A stretch of DNA of 32,790 bases from an uncultured Lentisphaeria bacterium (GTDB lineage Bacteria > Verrucomicrobiota > Lentisphaeria > Oligosphaerales > Oligosphaeraceae): assembly GCA_934661755.1 (NCBI GenBank), contig CAKUJM010000030.1, positions 1-32,790 on the forward strand, read 5' to 3'. Below the pieces are notes generated by a model. That model was given only the letters and a program-made list of their open reading frames with translations, had not been told where the DNA came from and did no database searches. Both the position numbers and the translations under genes were made by a program. The number at the start of each line of letters is the position of its first letter. The stretch's first letter is position 1. Shown piece by piece: positions 25,873-32,790 of this stretch.

Positions 25873-26856
25873 TTATTTCAACAGCGGTCCGGTCGAGCCC
25901 CGCTCGCACAGGAATGGCACCAGGACGATCTCCTCGCTTTGCCGCTCCTCCATCCTGGCGATAAGCGCATCGACGGTATGGCGCACCAGCAATTCCAGCG
26001 GGATCTGCACCGAAGTCAGCGGCGGCGCGAACGTCTGGGCGCTGAAATCATCGCAGAACGCAATGACCGACAGCCGCTCCGGGATGCGCAGGCGGCGTTC
26101 ATAGGCCCACTGGTAGACCATGCTGGCGAAGAAGTCGTTCCAGGCCAGCACCGCCGTGAATCCGCGCGCCCATTCCGCGTCGAGCTTTCCGAAAAGCGCC
26201 GGGTTGTCCCGCTGTTCGGGATGCTCCAGGAGTCGCCACTGCATCCCGAAGGTCTCCGAGTACTCCCGCAGGTACTTGAGGTTGTTGATCATCTGCGGCT
26301 TTCCACGCGTCGCGGGATCGATGAAGAACAGCGCCTTCCGGTGTCCCAGCGAGAACAGATGCGACAGCGCCAGCCGCATCCGGAGCAGGTAGTTGCAGCG
26401 CACCGAGCAGAGCATGCAGTCGTTTCTGGCATATATGAGCGACGGCCGCAGCCAGCAGTACTTCAGCAGATCCATGCTGCCCAGGTCCGGCACCGTGTTG
26501 ATGACGCCCGCGACATTGCGGTCATTGCCGATGGACGCCATCATCCGCCGGGTCTCCCCGATGTCCGACGGGCACATGAAGATCTGCGGGACATAGCCGC
26601 GGCGGATGATTTCCTGGCTGAAGGTGAATGCCGGCTCGTTGCCGACCCGGAAATCGCCCCGCACCAGCAGTGCAATCCCCCGGCGCTGCGGCAGATTCCG
26701 CCGTCCGGACGGCCGGTATCCCAGACGCCTGGCCGCCTCCAGCACCCGTTCGCGGACCTCCTTGCTGATCGGGCGGTTCCGGTTGATCACATAGGATACG
26801 GTCGCCTTGGAGCATCCGGCCGCCAACGCGACATCGCTGATCGTGGTTTTCCGCAT
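25873..26856 (-). CDS. LacI-family transcriptional regulator
   Basis: This 327-residue DNA-binding regulator has an N-terminal helix-turn-helix in TTISDVALAAGCSKATVSYVIN (4-25), then a hinge helix region (EVRERVLEAARRLGYRP). A periplasmic-binding-protein-like effector domain follows, with GHRKALFFID and a C-terminal block ending PLTSVQIPLELLVRHTVDALI. The start at 26856 is the first residue of the HTH homology; the open frame to 27000 overlaps the ABC gene and is rejected. It lies immediately upstream of the activase-GRE genes on the same strand, so it most likely controls them in response to a sugar. The ABC gene ends 32 bases upstream, so it may share that transcript. Confidence 0.92.
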   Translation of the reverse strand: MRKTTISDVALAAGCSKATVSYVINRNRPISKEVRERVLEAARRLGYRPSGRRNLPQRRGIALLVRGDFRVGNEPAFTFSQEIIRRGYVPQIFMCPSDIGETRRMMASIGNDRNVAGVINTVPDLGSMDLLKYCWLRPSLIYARNDCMLCSVRCNYLLRMRLALSHLFSLGHRKALFFIDPATRGKPQMINNLKYLREYSETFGMQWRLLEHPEQRDNPALFGKLDAEWARGFTAVLAWNDFFASMVYQWAYERRLRIPERLSVIAFCDDFSAQTFAPPLTSVQIPLELLVRHTVDALIARMEERQSEEIVLVPFLCERGSTGPLLK

Positions 26857-26888
26857 GACATTCGCCCCCTTGGCGCCGCCGGGCGCCG

Positions 26889-27836
26889 TCACTGCATCCG
26901 GCAGCAGGCCACTTGATGGCCAGGCGCGCACTGGCGCAATGCCGGCCTGGCCGCTGCGCATTCCCCGACGGCGCATGGGCAGCGGGTATGGAAGGCGCAC
27001 CCGCCTGGCGGATTGGCCGGCGACGGCAATTCGCCCTCCAGGATGGCGCCATGGCGATCCCGCGGCGCACCGGGAACCGGAATCGCCGCCACCAGCGCCC
27101 GGGTATAGGGATGCACCGGACGGGAAAGCACTTCCTCGGCCGGGCCGATCTCGACAATGCGCCCCAGGTACATCACCGCCACCTGCTGCGCCAGCAGCCG
27201 CACCACGCTCAAATCGTGGGAAATGAACAGATATGACAGGCTGCGGCTCTGGCGCAATGCAATCAGCAGCTTGATGATCTGCGCCTGCACGGACACATCC
27301 AGCGCGCTCACCGGCTCGTCACACACCACGAAACGCGGCTGCGGCGCCAGCGCCCGCGCAATCGACAGCCGCTGCCGCTGTCCGCCGGAGAACTCATGCG
27401 GGTAGCGCATGAGCGCGTCCGGCTGCAACCCGACTTCCGCCAGCAGCTCCCCGGCCCGCTGCCGGCGCTGGGTGCGCCCGAGGCCGGGCAGCCCCTCGGT
27501 GATGATGTCCATCGCGCACATCCGCGGGTCCAGCGACGAAAAGGGATCCTGGAAGATCATCTGGACCGACCGCCGCAGCGCCTGGCGCTCCGGGCGGGAC
27601 ATGGCCGCCAGAGTCCGCCCGTCATAGCGGATCTGCCCGGCGGTCGGAGCCTCCAGGCCGGCGACCGCGCGCCCCAGGGTGGTCTTGCCGCATCCGGACT
27701 CGCCGACCAGCCCGACCGTCTGCCCCTCGCCAATCGCCAGGCTGACATCGTCCACGGCGCGGACATGTCCGCGCACGCGGTTGAGCACTCCCCCGCGGAT
27801 CGGATACCATACCTTGAGCTGGTGGCACTCGATCAT
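26889..27836 (-). CDS. Orphan peptide-type ABC transporter ATPase (DppF/OppF type)
   Basis: This 315-residue ATPase has Walker A GESGCGKTT (45-53), Q-loop MIFQDPFSSLDPRM, signature EFSGGQRQRLSIARAL, Walker B FVVCDEPVSALDV and the oligopeptide-transporter C-terminal Cys segment (CAFHTRCPCAVGEC). It normally pairs with a DppD/OppD ATPase, two permeases and a binding protein, none of which is next to it. It could complement permeases encoded elsewhere. Its ATG overlaps the stop of the HD-CoaD gene by 4 bases. It is more similar in layout to the second half of the fused ATPase at 8277-10394 than to the first half. Confidence 0.9.
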   Translation of the reverse strand: MIECHQLKVWYPIRGGVLNRVRGHVRAVDDVSLAIGEGQTVGLVGESGCGKTTLGRAVAGLEAPTAGQIRYDGRTLAAMSRPERQALRRSVQMIFQDPFSSLDPRMCAMDIITEGLPGLGRTQRRQRAGELLAEVGLQPDALMRYPHEFSGGQRQRLSIARALAPQPRFVVCDEPVSALDVSVQAQIIKLLIALRQSRSLSYLFISHDLSVVRLLAQQVAVMYLGRIVEIGPAEEVLSRPVHPYTRALVAAIPVPGAPRDRHGAILEGELPSPANPPGGCAFHTRCPCAVGECAAARPALRQCAPGHQVACCRMQ

Positions 27837-28996
27837 CGCGGCGGCTCCCAGGCCAGAAGCTGCGGCAGGTCCAGGTAGTAGTAGTCGAATGCCGTCGGGA
27901 AGTAGATCCGGTCACGCCCCTTGCAGTCGAAGATCCGCAATCCGCGCAGCGCCGACGAGGAGATGTGCTCCAGCGCCTTGTCGCACGGGATATAGACCGA
28001 GTGGGTCTGCGGGCGCATTTCCTGCATGAAGCACTGCTGGCTCATCTCGTAGTCCAGGTCGTAGCCGTTGCGCAGTCCGCGCACCAGGGTGATGTCGGCG
28101 AAGGTCGATTCCCGTTCGAGCAGATCCACCATCAGGGTGTCGAAGAAGACCACCTCATGGAAGGGCAGGCTGTGCTTGATGGCACGGGCGGTGGCGTCGC
28201 CGGAACGGTGGGCCTTTTCCGGATTCAGGCCGACGGCGACGATCACCTTGTCGAACATGAGCTCCGCCTTCTGCAGGATCGCCAGATGGCCGATATGGAA
28301 TGGGTTGAAGGAGCCCGCATAGATGCCGATGCGCGGACGGCGGCGTTCGAGGTATTCGATCAGGAAGCGCATGTTGGCATGGCATCCCGGGAAATGGCGG
28401 CTGACGCGGCTGAAGAAGCTGCCGCGGCCCTTCCGGTAGTCCGTCAGGTTCAGGAACTGGAACTCGCGGAAGATCTGGAATTCGTATGCCAGCAGGTCCA
28501 CCGGCGACCCATGCAGGAGGATGTCGCAGTCGAACTCGTGGAAAAGATGCGCCATCGGCGACGAATCCTGCTGGCGCTTGGTCGCAATGATCGTGTTGCG
28601 GATGCACTCGGCCGCGGCGGGGGGCAGCTGCGCCCCCAGCGACGGGCGCAGCAGGTCGAAGGCGGCGGCGGATTGCACCTCGTTGTCGTTGCGCTGCGGG
28701 AACCACACGATGTCATGGAAAAGCGCGGTGAGCAGCAGTTGCGCCGTAAGCTCGCGGTTCTCCGGCTGATGCGCCACCGCCAGGTCGCAGATGCTGCGCA
28801 GATGCCGGAGCGTATGGAAGTGTCGGTGGGGCTGCAAATAGGCATTGAACACCACCCGCAGCCACTCGCCGCGCATGTTCAGGCCGTAGTGGTTGAAGGC
28901 CGACAACAGCTTCCGGATGTGGCGGATCTCCTCCGCCGGGGCGGCCTCGGAGAGCGTCCTCGGGACAGTCGGTGAAGTTGGGACGTGCGGTGACAT
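27833..28996 (-). CDS. HD-domain hydrolase fused to phosphopantetheine adenylyltransferase-like domain
   Basis: The N-terminal half is a COG4339-type HD domain: YLQPHRHFHTLRHL (53-66), ALFHDIVWFPQRNDNEVQSA (91-110, His94-Asp95), FDCDILLHGSP and the LTDYRKGRGSFF block. The C-terminal half (about 221-387) is a CoaD-like nucleotidyltransferase with IYAGSFNPFHIGH (225-237), LVRGLRNGYDLDYE (304-317) and HISSSALR (344-351). CoaD joins ATP and 4'-phosphopantetheine in coenzyme A synthesis. The HIGH box here has FHIGH where CoaD usually has xTxGH, nearer to NadD. Fusion to an HD hydrolase recalls NadD-YqeK fusions. I took the ATG at 28996 (387 residues); a TTG at 29059 would add 21 residues, and neither has a good Shine-Dalgarno. 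Confidence 0.8.
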   Translation of the reverse strand: MSPHVPTSPTVPRTLSEAAPAEEIRHIRKLLSAFNHYGLNMRGEWLRVVFNAYLQPHRHFHTLRHLRSICDLAVAHQPENRELTAQLLLTALFHDIVWFPQRNDNEVQSAAAFDLLRPSLGAQLPPAAAECIRNTIIATKRQQDSSPMAHLFHEFDCDILLHGSPVDLLAYEFQIFREFQFLNLTDYRKGRGSFFSRVSRHFPGCHANMRFLIEYLERRRPRIGIYAGSFNPFHIGHLAILQKAELMFDKVIVAVGLNPEKAHRSGDATARAIKHSLPFHEVVFFDTLMVDLLERESTFADITLVRGLRNGYDLDYEMSQQCFMQEMRPQTHSVYIPCDKALEHISSSALRGLRIFDCKGRDRIYFPTAFDYYYLDLPQLLAWEPPR

Positions 28997-29059
28997 GGGA
29001 GCGGTGTGCGCGAAATAACGGTGCTTGAAGCCGGGAGGGAGAGGCGGCAAATCCGTCAA

Positions 29060-29373
29060 GTTTTTTTATCTCGGAGCCAGCGCGGAATGGCGCGGTCGCG
29101 GATCTTGACTTTCCTTAATATATATCCCCCGCCGCCATGGTGACGCGCATCCATCCCGCGCTTGCGCCAAAACAATATTGCGACAGGCGGCGAAAAACGC
29201 CCTCCCGGCAGGCAGAACCGCAAATCCGTGCTACCTTTGCACCGCAACTGGCCCCTCGCCGGTTTGGATTTGGCGCCAGACTGGCGCCGGCGGCGGATGC
29301 GCCATTCCGGCGGAATCCGCCGGTCCCCTTCACGACCCCTCGCACATTGGCGGCTTGACGCCTTTTTCAGGCT
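29060..29373. other. 314-base gap between divergent genes
   Basis: This is the shared upstream region of the HD-CoaD gene (-) and the restriction-modification gene (+). It holds an AT-rich island near 29114-29125 (TTAATATATAT), which could be a promoter for either side, and two strong inverted repeats at 29272-29288 and 29307-29323. Short open frames here show no recognisable protein and overlap on both strands. No tRNA was seen. Confidence 0.5.
29272..29323. promoter_or_regulatory. Two adjacent dyads upstream of the type IIL gene
   Basis: The first is GGCGCCA (29272-29278), spacer GAC, TGGCGCC (29282-29288). The second is CCGGCGG (29307-29313), spacer AAT, CCGCCGG (29317-29323). Both have perfect 7-base arms and 3-base centres. 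The centres (29280 and 29315) are 35 bases apart, and the second ends 50 bases before the ATG. Operators for restraint of the restriction enzyme, or GC-rich hairpins in its leader, are possible. Confidence 0.35.
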
Positions 29374-32169
29374 ATGACTGGAGCAAAACCCCCGGCAGAC
29401 AATGGGGACATCGGAATCACCGATGCCGAACAGCGCAGAGGCGCAAAGGCCTTTGCAACCGAATGGGCAGGCCGCGGATATGAGAAGAGCCAGACCCAGC
29501 TTTTCTGGTTCGGGCTATTGCGTTCCGTGCTGGGCGTGCCGGACCCGGAACACTACATCATCTTCGAGGACGAGGTGGAGGTGCAGAACAAAAAGTTCAT
29601 CGACGCCCGGATTCCCAAGACCAGGATACTGGTGGAGCAGAAGAGCCTGGGCGTTGACCTGAATGCCAAGCAACGCCAGTCGGACGGCGTCTGGCTGACT
29701 CCGCTGGAACAGGCGAAGCGCTATGTGTCAGGCCTGCGGCTGTCTGAACATCCGCGGTACATTGTCATCTGCAATTTCTCGACGTTCCTGATATATGACT
29801 GTGAAAGCCGCCAGACTGAGCTGTTGCAGCTGTCCGCCCTGCCCAGGGAGTACTATCGGCTGAATTTCCTGGTGGACTGCCGGAGAGGAAGCCTGCAACG
29901 CGAGATGATGGTCTCCATGCAGGCCGGCGAACTTGTCGGAAAGCTGTATGACGCCATCCATTGCCATTACCTCAATCCCGATTCGGACGAATCGCTTCGG
30001 AGCCTCAACATGCTTTGCGTGCGATTGGTGTTCTGCCTATATGCCGAGGATGCCGGCATCTTTGGCCGCCACAACCAATTCCATGACTACCTTGTCCGTT
30101 TTGAGGCCCGCGATCTGCGGCGGGCATTGATTGACCTTTTCCGTGTATTGGATACCAGGCCGGAAATGCGTGAAGGCTATCTTGACGCCGATCTGGCGGC
30201 ATTTCCCTATGTCAATGGCGGCTTGTTTGCCGATGAGTCGATTGAGATCCCGCAGCTGGATGACACCATAAAGGAGATCCTATTGACCCGTGCCAGCCTC
30301 GATTTCGACTGGAGCCAGATTTCGCCGACCATATTCGGCGCGGTGTTCGAGAGCACGCTGAACCCCCAGACCCGTCGTTCCGGCGGCATGCATTACACGA
30401 GCATTGAGAACATCCACAAGGTGATTGACCCGCTGTTCCTGGATGCATTGAAGGACGAGCTGGAGGAAATCCGCCGGATCAAGGTGATTGGCACGCGCCG
30501 GAAGCGCCTGCTTGAATACCAGGACAGGCTTTCGTCCCTGACATTCCTGGATCCCGCATGCGGATCCGGGAATTTTCTCACCGAGACCTATCTGTGCCTG
30601 CGGCGCCTGGAAAACGAGGTGCTGATCCTGCTCAATGACAAGCAGATGCTTTTCAATCTCGACGATGTAATCAAGGTGGGCATAAGGCAGTTCTACGGAA
30701 TAGAGATAAACGATTTCGCGGTGGCGGTCGCCAGGACCGCGCTTTGGATCTCCGAAAACCAGATGATGAAGGCGACGGAGGACATCGTCCAAAGAAGCCT
30801 GGACTTCCTGCCGCTCAAGTCGTATGCGAATATCGTCGAAGGCGATGCCGTCACCCTGGATTGGAACCAGGTTGTCTCCCGGGACAACTTGAGTTATATC
30901 ATTGGGAATCCGCCATTTGCGGGGGCGCGCATAATGGATGCCACCCAGAAGGGCGAGCTGCTGGATTTGTTCCGCGGCGTCAGGAATGCCGGCAACCTCG
31001 ACTTTGTCAGCTGCTGGTATCGGAAGGCGGCCGACTACATGCATGGCACCGGCATCAGGGCGGCGTTGGTGTCCACGAACTCGATTACCCAGGGCGAGCA
31101 GGTCGCAATCCTGTGGAAGCCGTTGTTTGCGCGCGGCATTCGCATCCAATTTGCCTACCGTACCTTCCGATGGGACAGCGAGGCGGCGCTGAAGGCCCAT
31201 GTCCACTGTGTAATCATTGGCTTCGGCCATGGCGACTCGGAGGAGAAATGCCTGTATGACGAAGACGGCATGCCATCGGCCGCCGCGCAGATCAACCCCT
31301 ATCTGGTCGATGCGCCGGCGGTGTTCATTGAGAGCCGCACCTCCCCGCTATGCGACGTCCCGGAAATCGGCATCGGAAACAAGCCCATAGACGGCGGCAA
31401 TTACCTTTTCACCCAGGAGGAGATGGAGGGATTTATCCGGAAGGAGCCGGCTTCAAGGAAGTATTTCCATCCCTGGTATGGCGCCGAGGAATTCATCGCG
31501 CGCAAGCCGCGCTATTGCCTCTGGCTGGGCGATGCGCCGCAGCACGAGTTGATTGCCATGCCTGAATGCATGAAGCGCGTGAAGGCGGTACACGAACTGC
31601 GGCTGGCCAGCAAAAGCGCCGGGACCGTCAAGCTGGCGTCGCGCCCGACCCGCTTCCATGTTGAGAACATGCCGGCGGGGAACTATCTGCTGATACCCAG
31701 CACCTCCTCGGAACGGCGCGTCTACATCCCCATCGGATTCATGGAACCGGGGGATCTTGCCAGCAATGCGACGCTTCTCATCCCGGATGCGACCCATTTC
31801 CATTTCGGCGTACTGACCTCCAGCGTGCACATGGCTTGGACGCGTGCAGTCTGCGGACGGCTCAAATCGGACTTCCGTTATTCCAAGGATATTGTCTACA
31901 ACAATTTCCCATGGCCGGATGCGGATGCCGACGCCGTCGCCAGGATTTCCGGTACCGCGCAGGCGATACTTGAGGCCAGGAGACTATATCCTGAATGCTC
32001 CTATGCCGAATTATACGGGGAGAACATGTACCTGTTCCCGGAACTCCTCAGCGCCCACCAGGCCAACGACCGGGCGGTGCTGGAGGCCTACGGCTTCGCG
32101 GCGTCAATGACTGGCGCAGAAATTGCCGCCGCACTGATGCAGCGCTGGCGGGATCGGCGCCGGGCATGA
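29374..32169 (+). CDS. MmeI-like type IIL restriction-modification enzyme
   Basis: This single 931-residue chain combines DNA cleavage and N6-adenine methylation. The N-terminal nuclease domain shows D-x10-E-x-K in FIDARIPKTRILVEQK (Asp77, Glu88, Lys90), near the D-x9-E-x-K of MmeI. A helical spacer follows, then an adenine methyltransferase with motif I LDPACGSGNF (392-401), YGIEIND (441-447) and motif IV GNPPF (511-515). The specificity region is at about 620-830, and a small C-terminal domain ends the chain. Length is close to MmeI (919 residues). Such enzymes cut about 20 bases from their site and need no separate partner. All key motifs look intact, so it is probably active. The last codons and stop lie within the first unit of the tandem repeat. 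Confidence 0.9.
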   Translation: MTGAKPPADNGDIGITDAEQRRGAKAFATEWAGRGYEKSQTQLFWFGLLRSVLGVPDPEHYIIFEDEVEVQNKKFIDARIPKTRILVEQKSLGVDLNAKQRQSDGVWLTPLEQAKRYVSGLRLSEHPRYIVICNFSTFLIYDCESRQTELLQLSALPREYYRLNFLVDCRRGSLQREMMVSMQAGELVGKLYDAIHCHYLNPDSDESLRSLNMLCVRLVFCLYAEDAGIFGRHNQFHDYLVRFEARDLRRALIDLFRVLDTRPEMREGYLDADLAAFPYVNGGLFADESIEIPQLDDTIKEILLTRASLDFDWSQISPTIFGAVFESTLNPQTRRSGGMHYTSIENIHKVIDPLFLDALKDELEEIRRIKVIGTRRKRLLEYQDRLSSLTFLDPACGSGNFLTETYLCLRRLENEVLILLNDKQMLFNLDDVIKVGIRQFYGIEINDFAVAVARTALWISENQMMKATEDIVQRSLDFLPLKSYANIVEGDAVTLDWNQVVSRDNLSYIIGNPPFAGARIMDATQKGELLDLFRGVRNAGNLDFVSCWYRKAADYMHGTGIRAALVSTNSITQGEQVAILWKPLFARGIRIQFAYRTFRWDSEAALKAHVHCVIIGFGHGDSEEKCLYDEDGMPSAAAQINPYLVDAPAVFIESRTSPLCDVPEIGIGNKPIDGGNYLFTQEEMEGFIRKEPASRKYFHPWYGAEEFIARKPRYCLWLGDAPQHELIAMPECMKRVKAVHELRLASKSAGTVKLASRPTRFHVENMPAGNYLLIPSTSSERRVYIPIGFMEPGDLASNATLLIPDATHFHFGVLTSSVHMAWTRAVCGRLKSDFRYSKDIVYNNFPWPDADADAVARISGTAQAILEARRLYPECSYAELYGENMYLFPELLSAHQANDRAVLEAYGFAASMTGAEIAAALMQRWRDRRRA

Positions 32170-32790
32170 TGTGCGTCCGTGCATGGACGTAAAACGACCG
32201 CGCTCACGTTTTCCGACCAGAAAAGCCTCCCCTGCAAGGGGAGGTGGCGCGACAGCGCCGGAGGGGTTGGCGTCGGGCATGACGTGCCGTGGTGCGTAGT
32301 TTATAAGAACGCGCTTTGTTGTAACAACACAATTACCCAAGGGCATGACGTGCCGCCGTGCATGGCCGTAAAACGACCGCGCTCACGTTTTCACGACAAG
32401 AAAAGCCTCCCCTGCAAGGGGAGGTGGCGCGACAGCGCCGGAGGGGTTGGCGTCGGTCATGACGTGCGTCCGTGCGTAGTTTATAAGAACGCGCTTTGTT
32501 GTAACAACACAATTACCCAAGGGCGAGACGCCCTTGCTACCCCCTTTGTCCAAGGGCATGACGTGCGTCCGTGCATGGCCGTAAAAAGAGCGCGCTCACG
32601 TTTTCACGACAAGAAAAGCCTCCTCTGCAAGGGGAGGTGGCGCGACAGCGCCGGAGGGGTTGGCGTCGGGCATGACGTGCCGCTGTGCGTAGTTTGAAAA
32701 ACGCGCTTTGTTGTAACAACACAATTACCCAAGGGCATGACGTGCCGCCGTGCATGGCCGTAAAACGACCGCGCTCACGTTTTCACGACA
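32162..32790 (+). repeat. Tandem ~180-bp intergenic repeats, three full units plus a partial fourth
   Basis: Units start with GGGCATGA at 32162, 32341, 32554 and 32733, so the spacings are 179, 213 and 179. Each full unit has GTGCATGG(C/A)CGTAAAA, CGCTCACGTTTT, a hairpin CCTCCCC/GGGGAGG around TGCAA, a second hairpin GGCGC/GCGCC around GACA, the CGGAGGGGTTGGCG block, GTAGTTTATAAGAACGCG (shortened in unit 3), and TGTTG-TAA-CAACA. Unit 2 is longer because of an insertion at 32524-32556. The array continues past the window. An open frame across it (32179-32697) is an artefact of the repeats. Confidence 0.95.
32518..32556 (+). repeat. 33-bp insertion with hairpin inside the repeat array
   Basis: At the end of unit 2 a 33-bp segment (32524-32556) interrupts the junction found elsewhere as ACCCAAGGGCATGACG. 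With its flank it makes a perfect hairpin, CAAGGGC (32518-32524), GAGAC, GCCCTTG (32530-32536), and it ends in a second CCAAGGG. It is therefore bounded by a short direct repeat of CCAAGGG, as expected for a small insertion or a slipped duplication. Confidence 0.75.

Noticed and set aside
26857..27000. Longer LacI protein starting at 27000
   Set aside because: The extra residues lie within the ABC gene's 3' end in another frame, and the HTH domain starts at the ATG at 26856.
32179..32697. Open frame with repeated KSLPCKGRWRDSAGG peptides
   Set aside because: It is a translation of the non-coding hairpin repeat; the repeat family has both orientations and indels that break any frame.

Overview
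The window is GC-rich DNA, densely coded, from what looks like a strictly anaerobic, polysaccharide-degrading bacterium. The best taxonomic guess is Lentisphaerota (Victivallales/Oligosphaerales type). This is an inference from three things: a pseudopilin-like protein with the H-X9-DG motif lying inside a sugar-catabolic operon, the mix of Gfo/Idh/MocA dehydrogenases and large glycosidases, and an oxygen-sensitive glycyl radical enzyme with its activase. No rRNA, tRNA, integrase or transposase was seen.

Layout. Positions 1-202 hold an inverted copy of a dispersed repeat and the leader of a plus-strand run. That run is bioD-bioA-bioB (late biotin synthesis), a UDP-glucuronate decarboxylase-like gene, proC, a second sugar-nucleotide epimerase, an FAD/BFD-type oxidoreductase, and then a RicT/PSP1 gene. 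A minus-strand fused double-ATPase ABC gene (8277-10394) converges on it. A 481-base gene-free stretch follows, carrying a decamer minisatellite, then pgi (+), a short nonamer array, and rnhA (-).

From 13207 to about 29000 every gene is on the minus strand. In transcription order they are: an HD-CoaD fusion, an orphan DppF/OppF-type ATPase, a LacI-family regulator, a glycyl radical enzyme activase, a glycyl radical enzyme (GRE) of unassigned function, two Gfo/Idh/MocA oxidoreductases, a pseudopilin, a secreted GH42-like protein, an FAD-dependent oxidoreductase and a GH106-like glycosidase. The part from LacI to GH106 reads as one inducible carbohydrate-catabolism locus. A 24-bp dyad just upstream of the activase start is the most plausible operator. 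The GRE is the centre of interest: its active-site loop (GCNWMCIPGREY) lacks the Cys-x-Glu arrangement of the characterised GRE dehydratases.

The right end carries a complete MmeI-like single-chain type IIL restriction-modification gene (29374-32169). It runs directly into a tandem array of about 180-bp repeats (32162-32790, continuing past the window). These repeats are the same family as the inverted copy at position 1.

Gene coupling is tight. Seven junctions are exact 4-base start/stop overlaps (892, 2199, 4238, 16185, 22729, 24873 and 27833), so translational coupling is a general habit of this genome. All family assignments come from reading motifs by eye; no database search was run.
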